This document shows positions 6,677 through 11,061 of a DNA stretch of 11,061 bases, piece by piece. This stretch comes from Oxalobacteraceae bacterium (GTDB lineage: Bacteria > Pseudomonadota > Gammaproteobacteria > Burkholderiales > Burkholderiaceae_D). The translations under genes and the position numbers were made by a program. Location: assembly GCA_947487325.1 (NCBI GenBank), contig CANKWG010000058.1, positions 1 through 11,061 on the forward strand, read 5' to 3'. Each line of letters begins with the position of its first letter. Position 1 is the stretch's first letter. The notes below the pieces were generated by a model. The model was not told the DNA's origin. It did no database searches and was given only the letters and a program-made list of their open reading frames with translations.

Positions 6677-7162
6677 TCAATCCCGAAAATTATTAAATTC
6701 CAGCGGCAAATCCGTCACATCTTTTCTCAGCATCGCCATCGTCGCCTGCAAATCATCGCGCTTGGCGCCAGTCACGCGTAATGAATCACCCTGAATACTT
6801 GCCTGCACCTTGATCTTGCTGTCCTTGATCAGGCGCTGAATCTTTTTGGCATCCTCAGTCTCAATACCTTTTTTCACGCGGATGACCTGCTTGACTTTGT
6901 CGCCGCCGATTTTTTCGATCTTGCCGATATCAAGAAAACGCACGTCCACATTGCGCTTGGCCATTTTGCCGGTCAGCACATCCCGGACCTGACTCAGCTG
7001 AAAATCGCTGTCGGCATAAGCCGTCAGTTCGAGTTCTTTCTGCTCGACTCGCGCGTCACTGCCCTTGAAGTCAAAGCGTGTGCCGATCTCCTTGTTGGCC
7101 TGCTCGACGGCATTCTTGACTTCGACCTGATTTGCTTCGGATACAACGTCAAACGATGGCAT
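6677..7162 (-). CDS. yajQ: YajQ family nucleotide-binding protein (UPF0234)
   Basis: The 161-residue product begins 'MPSFDVVSEA' and contains 'RFDFKGSDA' (residues 29-37) and 'LPLEFNNFRD' at its end, the conserved landmarks of YajQ; E. coli YajQ has nearly the same length. The family folds as two RRM/ferredoxin-like halves. It binds nucleotides or RNA, and a Xanthomonas member binds cyclic di-GMP and works with a transcription regulator; whether this copy does is unknown. The start at 7162 is fixed by an excellent ribosome site, AGGAGGA (minus strand, 7170-7176), seven bases upstream. A longer frame up to 7258 is rejected. The gene is divergent from murB and convergent with aroG, so it is probably monocistronic. 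Confidence 0.96.
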   Translation of the reverse strand: MPSFDVVSEANQVEVKNAVEQANKEIGTRFDFKGSDARVEQKELELTAYADSDFQLSQVRDVLTGKMAKRNVDVRFLDIGKIEKIGGDKVKQVIRVKKGIETEDAKKIQRLIKDSKIKVQASIQGDSLRVTGAKRDDLQATMAMLRKDVTDLPLEFNNFRD

Positions 7163-7194
7163 GCTGGATTCCTCCTGAAACGGGTATGGCGTGG

Positions 7195-7200
7195 ATTCTA
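7195..7200 (-). promoter_or_regulatory. yajQ: Candidate -10 box for yajQ
   Basis: TAGAAT on the minus strand matches five of six -10 bases and would start yajQ transcription about 25 bases before its ATG, leaving room for the AGGAGGA site. I see no good -35 at 16-18 bp. It lies about 30 bp from the murB -10 on the other strand, within the 83-bp divergent region that also has the palindrome CGGCCA-GCCGG-TGGCCG (7213-7229). Confidence 0.35.
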
Positions 7201-7230
7201 GCGGAAAAAATTCGGCCAGCCGGTGGCCGG

Positions 7231-7236
7231 TATAAT
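7231..7236 (+). promoter_or_regulatory. murB: Perfect -10 box directly upstream of murB
   Basis: TATAAT matches the -10 consensus exactly and ends nine bases before the murB ATG. Transcription would begin near 7243, leaving about three untranslated bases. No ribosome binding site is visible and no convincing -35 is present at 16-18 bp. Confidence 0.45.
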
Positions 7237-7245
7237 CCGGCGCTG

Positions 7246-8274
7246 ATGAAGACCGCACTCACCCGCCGGCACGATGTCTCTTTGCGCGAACTCAATACCT
7301 TCGGTATCGATGCGCATGCCCACACCTTTGTCAGCGTCAAAACCGTCGCAGATCTGGAAGCCATTGCCGCGGATCCTCAACTTTCAGCGCTGCCGCGCCT
7401 GATTCTGGGCGGTGGCAGTAATCTGCTGCTGACGAAGGATTTCAGCGGTCTGGTACTGCACATGGTGAACACCGGCCGCATGGTGGTCGGCGAATCAGAA
7501 CAGCAGGTAATCGTCCGTGCGGAGGCAGGTGAGAATTGGCACGAGTTCGTCCAGTGGACACTCGCCCAAGGTTTGCCGGGTTTGGAAAATCTTTCGCTCA
7601 TCCCCGGTAGTGTAGGCGCGGCACCGATACAGAATATCGGTGCCTACGGCAGCGAACTCGCAGAATTTTTTCATTCGCTGACCCTGTTTGATTTTGCGAC
7701 ACGCGAGACGCGGGTACTCAGCCGTGAGAACTGCAACTTCGGCTACCGCGACAGTATCTTCAAACACGCATTGCGCGACAGGGCAGTGATCATCGACGTC
7801 AGCTTTGCTCTGCCACGCCAATGGCATCCCAACCTGCGGTACGCAGAGTTGGCCGCTGAGCTTGCCGCGCACAGCGTTTCAGACCCCACCGCACAAGACA
7901 TTGCCGATGCCGTCATCGCCATTCGCCGACGCAAGCTACCTGATCCAGCACAGATAGGCAATGCGGGTAGTTTTTTCAAGAATCCGGTTGTCAGCCAAGC
8001 GCAGCACGCGCAATTGCTGGCAAAGTATCCCCAGCTAGTGAGTTACGCGCAGGCCGATGGCAGCGTCAAACTGGCAGCGGGCTGGATGATTGATCAGTGT
8101 GGCTGGAAAGGGCGTTCTGTCGGTGCTGCAGGTGTGCATGATCGACAGGCATTGGTTCTGGTTAACCGGGGAGGGGCGGCGGGTTCGGACGTACTCGCGC
8201 TCGCTACAAAAATTGTTGAAGATGTCCGGACTCGGTTTGGCGTGTCGCTGGAAACCGAGCCCGTTATCGTTTGA
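7246..8274 (+). CDS. murB: UDP-N-acetylenolpyruvoylglucosamine reductase
   Basis: MurB reduces UDP-GlcNAc-enolpyruvate to UDP-MurNAc with NADPH through bound FAD, the second committed step of peptidoglycan precursor synthesis, in the cytoplasm. The 342-residue length equals that of E. coli MurB (type I). FAD-binding features are 'NTFGIDA' (17-23), 'LILGGGSNLLL' (52-62) and 'LIPGSVGAAPIQNIGAYG' (118-135). Catalytic residues are Arg168 in 'GYRDS', the proton donor Ser242 in 'NAGSFFKNP' and Glu338 in the C-terminal 'LETEPV'. The start at 7246 gives the proper N-terminus; the in-frame ATG at 7132 would add 38 residues overlapping the yajQ start region. A consensus -10 box only nine bases upstream suggests a very short or leaderless transcript. 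The gene stands alone, outside a mur cluster, and runs towards ppnP with 26 bp between the two stops. Confidence 0.97.
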   Translation: MKTALTRRHDVSLRELNTFGIDAHAHTFVSVKTVADLEAIAADPQLSALPRLILGGGSNLLLTKDFSGLVLHMVNTGRMVVGESEQQVIVRAEAGENWHEFVQWTLAQGLPGLENLSLIPGSVGAAPIQNIGAYGSELAEFFHSLTLFDFATRETRVLSRENCNFGYRDSIFKHALRDRAVIIDVSFALPRQWHPNLRYAELAAELAAHSVSDPTAQDIADAVIAIRRRKLPDPAQIGNAGSFFKNPVVSQAQHAQLLAKYPQLVSYAQADGSVKLAAGWMIDQCGWKGRSVGAAGVHDRQALVLVNRGGAAGSDVLALATKIVEDVRTRFGVSLETEPVIV

Positions 8275-8300
8275 TGCTCTGAGTTAAACCAAGCGATGTA

Positions 8301-8615
8301 TCAGCCAAAATGGCAGACATAATCCACCGGCTCAGTCGCCTCAATCTCAAAGCTTGAATTGCCTGGCACATTAAAGCTCTGACCAGCCTCGTAGGATGTC
8401 CAGTCTGCCTCACCTTTGATGCGCGCACGGCATTTGCCTGCGGTGATTTCCATGATCTCAGGTACACCTGTGTTGAATACCAGTGATGATGGCAAGATCA
8501 CGCCGACCGATTTTTTGGTGCCATCAGCGAGCATGACGGTATGCGATACGCATTTGCCGTCAAAGAAGACGTTGGATTTTTTGATGACAGAGACGTTGTC
8601 GAATTGGTTGCTCAT
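8301..8615 (-). CDS. ppnP: Pyrimidine/purine nucleoside phosphorylase PpnP (YaiE/DUF1255)
   Basis: This 104-residue small cupin matches the PpnP family, which splits several purine and pyrimidine nucleosides with phosphate to give free base and ribose 1-phosphate (nucleoside salvage). The family signature is clear: 'SVGVILP' (36-42), 'GVPEIMEITAG' (50-60), 'YEAGQSFNVPGNSSF' (75-89) and 'EPVDYVC' (95-101) near the end. It is ten residues longer than E. coli YaiE (94), the extra being at the N-terminus and around the first strands, as I recall for other betaproteobacterial members. AAGGA, eight bases before the ATG, supports the start. The gene reads in the same direction as argF-argG but is separated by a 185-bp repeat-filled gap, so co-transcription is uncertain. 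Confidence 0.93.
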   Translation of the reverse strand: MSNQFDNVSVIKKSNVFFDGKCVSHTVMLADGTKKSVGVILPSSLVFNTGVPEIMEITAGKCRARIKGEADWTSYEAGQSFNVPGNSSFEIEATEPVDYVCHFG

Positions 8616-8647
8616 TTTATTTTTCCTTCGGGGTCAATTCAGAGGGC

Positions 8648-8727
8648 GTCATGCCGGCGTCGGCCGGCATCCAGTGGCTTTGCGTTTTATGCGAAAGACG
8701 CTGGACCCCGGCCTTCGCCGGGGTGAC
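8648..8727. repeat. Inverted pair of REP-like palindromic elements
   Basis: Two 27-bp elements, 8648-8674 and 8701-8727, face each other across a 26-bp spacer. Both run GTCA...CCAG towards the centre. Each holds its own palindrome: GCCGGC-GTCG-GCCGGC-like in the left copy and CCCCGGC-CTTC-GCCGGGG (8706-8723) in the right. They belong to the same broad family as the repeat at 6591-6660. They fill the gap between argG and ppnP on the 3' side of argG. No U-tract follows either hairpin, so intrinsic termination is not indicated. Confidence 0.75.
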
Positions 8728-8790
8728 AGTTCAAGCATGGGTGGTAACAGTTCATGCATCGGTAGTGACAGTTCAAGTATCGATGGTGAC
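8723..8790. repeat. 21-bp tandem repeat, 3.2 copies
   Basis: Units start at 8723, 8744 and 8765, with a partial fourth unit GTGAC at 8786. Units share GTGACAGTTCA or a close variant (GTAACAGTTCA in unit 2), then a variable part ending in ATG or GTA. The first unit begins inside the right-hand palindromic element (…GGGGTGAC). The period of 21 keeps frame, giving a Ser/Gly-rich seven-residue repeat in one frame on the plus strand, but that frame has no gene-like features. Confidence 0.8.
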
Positions 8791-8800
8791 TGACAAAATT

Positions 8801-10033
8801 TTATTTGCCACGCTTGATCTTGGCATTCGCTGCAATCCGCATACGCAGCGCATTGAGTTTGATAAAGCCACCGGCATCCGCCTGATTGTAGGCGCCGCCA
8901 TCTTCATCAAACGTCGCGATATTCATGTCAAACAGCGAATCAGTTTTTGAATCACGCGAAACCACGATGACATTACCTTTGTAGAGCTTCACGCGCACCC
9001 AGCCATTCACGCTCTGCTGTGTATGGTCGATCAGGGTCTGTAGGGCGACGCGTTCTGGTGCCCACCAGTAGCCGTTGTAAATCAGCGAGGCATAACGCGG
9101 CATCAAATCATCTTTTAGGTGAGCGACTTCGCGATCGAGTGTGATGGATTCAATCGCACGGTGCGCGCGCAGCATGATGGTGCCGCCCGGTGTTTCATAG
9201 CAGCCGCGTGATTTCATACCCACATAGCGGTTCTCGACCAAGTCAAGACGACCAATACCGTGCTTGCCACCCAGACGATTCAATTCCGTCAGCACAGCCG
9301 CCGGCGAGAGTCGCTTGCCATTCAGGCTGACGATATCGCCATGCTCGAATTCGATATCGAGATACTCTGCTGCATCCGGCGCCGCTTCGGGGCTGACGGT
9401 CCAACGCCACATCGATTCTTCCGCTTCGGCACTGGGGTTTTCCAGATGGCGGCCTTCGAAGCTGATATGCAGCAGATTGGCATCCATCGAATACGGCGCG
9501 CCACCGTTCTTGTGCTTCATGTCGATCTCGATGCCGGCATCTTCGGCATACTTCAGCAGCTTCTCGCGTGAGAGCAGATCCCATTCGCGCCAAGGTGCAA
9601 TGATTTTTACATTCGGCATCAACGCATAAGCACCGAGCTCAAACCGTACCTGATCATTGCCCTTGCCAGTCGCGCCATGCGAGATGGCATCGGCACCGGT
9701 TTCTCGTGCGATCTCAATCAGACGTTTGGCAATCAGCGGGCGTGCAATCGACGTACCCAGCAGATATTCGCCTTCGTAAACAGTATTGGCGCGGAACATC
9801 GGAAAAACGAAATCACGCACGAATTCTTCACGTACATCATCAATAAAAATATTCTCCGGCTTGATGCCGAACTTGATCGCCTTGGCGCGCGCTGGTTCCA
9901 GCTCTTCACCCTGACCAAGGTCAGCAGTAAACGTGACGATTTCGCAGTGATAATGATCTTGCAGCCATTTCAGAATGACCGAGGTGTCCAATCCGCCCGA
10001 GTAGGCTAGGACAACTTTTTTGATATCGCTCAT
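8801..10033 (-). CDS. argG: Argininosuccinate synthase
   Basis: ArgG condenses citrulline and aspartate using ATP to argininosuccinate, the penultimate step of arginine synthesis. The 410-residue protein has the N-type ATP pyrophosphatase P-loop 'AYSGGLDTS' (residues 10-18), 'TADLGQGEE' (36-44) and the substrate-binding 'HGATGKGND' (119-127), all intact. The length is that of the common short bacterial class (about 400). The start is supported by 'MSDIKKVVLAYSGG', where only a few residues precede the P-loop strand, and by AGGGA about ten bases upstream. It follows argF by 30 bp on the same strand, so the two form an operon converting ornithine to argininosuccinate. argH is not in the window. 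The 3' side is a repeat region without a clear intrinsic terminator. Confidence 0.98.
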   Translation of the reverse strand: MSDIKKVVLAYSGGLDTSVILKWLQDHYHCEIVTFTADLGQGEELEPARAKAIKFGIKPENIFIDDVREEFVRDFVFPMFRANTVYEGEYLLGTSIARPLIAKRLIEIARETGADAISHGATGKGNDQVRFELGAYALMPNVKIIAPWREWDLLSREKLLKYAEDAGIEIDMKHKNGGAPYSMDANLLHISFEGRHLENPSAEAEESMWRWTVSPEAAPDAAEYLDIEFEHGDIVSLNGKRLSPAAVLTELNRLGGKHGIGRLDLVENRYVGMKSRGCYETPGGTIMLRAHRAIESITLDREVAHLKDDLMPRYASLIYNGYWWAPERVALQTLIDHTQQSVNGWVRVKLYKGNVIVVSRDSKTDSLFDMNIATFDEDGGAYNQADAGGFIKLNALRMRIAANAKIKRGK

Positions 10034-10063
10034 GTGCTTGTTTTCCCTGATTACAGTAACGAA

Positions 10064-10975
10064 TTAAATTTTTCCGAGTACCAGATACTCGAGCAAGGCT
10101 TTTTGTACATGCAGTCGGTTTTCCGCTTCATCCCAGACCACGGACTGCGGTCCGTCCATTACTTCAGCCGACACTTCCTCGCCACGATGTGCGGGTAAGC
10201 AGTGCATGAACAAGGCGTCCTTGTTTGCGCGTTTCATTTTTGGCGCATCAACAATCCAACCATCGAAAGCCTTCAGACGTGCGGCATTTTCTTCTTCATA
10301 GCCCATGCTGGTCCAGACATCGGTCGTCACCAGATCGGCGCCTTCGCAAGCATCGGACGGATTCTTGAACACCGTATAGCGTTGATTATCAGCAGATACC
10401 AGTGCCGGGTTGATGTCATAGCCAGCGGGTGTGGAGACATTCAGATGGAAGCCGAACACCTCCGCCGCTTGCAGCCATGAATACAGCATATTGTTGGCAT
10501 CACCGACCCAGGCCACAGTTTTGCCGGCTATAGAGCCGCGATGCTCAATATAGGTGAACACATCGGCGAATACCTGACAGGGGTGATGTTCATTGGTCAG
10601 ACCATTAACGACCGGCACCCGCGAATTGGCCGCGAAGCGGTTAATAATCTCCTGACCAAAGGTGCGGATCATGATGATGTCGCACATACGGGACATCACC
10701 TGCGCTGCGTCTTCCACCGGTTCGCCACGGCCCAACTGGCTGTCACGGGTGTTCAGGTAAATGGCGGCGCCGCCAAGCTGATGCATGCCCGCCTCGAAGG
10801 ACAGCCGTGTACGCGTGGAATTCTTTTCGAAAACCATGACCAGCGTGCGATCCATCAGTGGATGGTAGGGCTCGTAGTTTTTGAATTTGCGTTTGATGAT
10901 CTTCGTGCGCTCGATCAGATAGTCGTACTCCGCAAGCGAGAAGTCGGCAAACTGCAGATAATGTTTGATTGCCAT
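10064..10975 (-). CDS. argF: Ornithine carbamoyltransferase
   Basis: ArgF makes citrulline from ornithine and carbamoyl phosphate. The 303-residue sequence has the carbamoyl phosphate motif 'STRTR' (53-57), 'HPCQ' (131-134), the ornithine loop 'SMG' (223-225) and the catalytic 'HCLP' (258-261), so it is a full anabolic-type enzyme. The N-terminus 'MAIKHYLQF' is the usual one in betaproteobacteria and supports the ATG at 10975, although no ribosome binding site is visible in the pyrimidine-rich bases before it. It is the first gene of an argF-argG unit. A TATAAT box lies about 57 bases upstream. I see no E. coli-style ARG box (paired TGAAT/ATTCA) in the 86 bp available, so the regulator cannot be named. 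Confidence 0.97.
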   Translation of the reverse strand: MAIKHYLQFADFSLAEYDYLIERTKIIKRKFKNYEPYHPLMDRTLVMVFEKNSTRTRLSFEAGMHQLGGAAIYLNTRDSQLGRGEPVEDAAQVMSRMCDIIMIRTFGQEIINRFAANSRVPVVNGLTNEHHPCQVFADVFTYIEHRGSIAGKTVAWVGDANNMLYSWLQAAEVFGFHLNVSTPAGYDINPALVSADNQRYTVFKNPSDACEGADLVTTDVWTSMGYEEENAARLKAFDGWIVDAPKMKRANKDALFMHCLPAHRGEEVSAEVMDGPQSVVWDEAENRLHVQKALLEYLVLGKI

Positions 10976-11031
10976 AAATGAAAAACGGCAGCTAGCCAGG
11001 CCGGCAGCCGCCGAGTGTTTTAACCCTTTGG

Positions 11032-11037
11032 ATTATA
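11032..11037 (-). promoter_or_regulatory. argF: -10 box of the argF-argG promoter
   Basis: TATAAT on the minus strand matches the consensus exactly and would start transcription near 11025, giving a 5' leader of about 50 bases. The -35 region at 11055-11060 (TGTCCG) is poor, and the window ends at 11061. The leader contains GCTGCCG twice, on a GC-rich stretch that may fold weakly. Confidence 0.45.
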
Positions 11038-11061
11038 AGGGGTTTGGGCGTATTCGGACAG

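Noticed and set aside
6471..6781. Short open frames on both strands between aroG and yajQ
   Set aside because: They translate the palindromic repeat ('WIPACAGMT') or overlap yajQ, and have no ribosome site or family match.
8275..8300. Terminator between the convergent murB and ppnP genes
   Set aside because: The 26-bp gap contains no stem with a T-run on either strand.
8648..8790. Possible CRISPR array
   Set aside because: The repeats are inverted palindromic elements and a gapless 21-bp tandem array; there are no unique spacers between direct repeats and no cas genes.
8416..8793. 125-codon plus-strand frame with a Ser/Gly-rich repeat tail
   Set aside because: It runs antisense to ppnP and then through the palindromic and tandem repeats; the repeated residues simply reflect the 21-bp period.

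Overview
The window is an ordinary chromosomal stretch of a Gram-negative proteobacterium, most likely a betaproteobacterium of the Burkholderiales (Oxalobacteraceae-like). The reasons are the protein sequences, the moderate GC content, the linkage yhdP - nitrilase-like gene - tldD - aroG - yajQ/murB - ppnP - argG - argF, and scattered palindromic repeats with 'GCCGGCATCCAG/GGGATCCAG' ends. The assignment rests on recalled family resemblance, not on a search. I see no phage, insertion sequence, CRISPR, tRNA or rRNA.

Layout. Positions 1-5118 (+) carry an envelope and proteolysis cluster: the C-terminal 903 residues of a YhdP/AsmA-like protein (its 5' end lies outside the window), a nitrilase-superfamily amidohydrolase whose gene follows directly, and the TldD metalloprotease. 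Positions 5119-6459 (+) are aroG, the entry enzyme of the shikimate pathway, preceded by a 280-bp leader. Positions 6460-6676 hold a possible terminator hairpin and a palindromic repeat. yajQ (-) and murB (+) then diverge from a shared 83-bp promoter region. murB converges on ppnP (-). A repeat-rich gap (8616-8800) separates ppnP from the arginine genes argF and argG, both on the minus strand and 30 bp apart, which account for the last steps of arginine synthesis but one.

The most interesting item is the aroG leader. Positions 5230-5301 encode a 23-residue peptide in which eight of the nine residues 6-14 are Phe or Tyr. It is followed by a perfect 9-bp stem with a U-tract ending about 30 bp before aroG. 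Two mutually exclusive pairings (5268-5278 with 5283-5290, and 5283-5288 with 5343-5348) complete a classical ribosome-mediated attenuator. This would let charged tRNA-Phe and tRNA-Tyr set the level of DAHP synthase. The aromatic codon run appears to have grown by a 12-nt tandem duplication.

Other points of note are two sets of inverted palindromic repeats (6591-6655 and 8648-8727), a 21-bp tandem repeat that seems to start from the edge of the second set (8723-8790), and a -10 box so close to murB that its mRNA may be almost leaderless.
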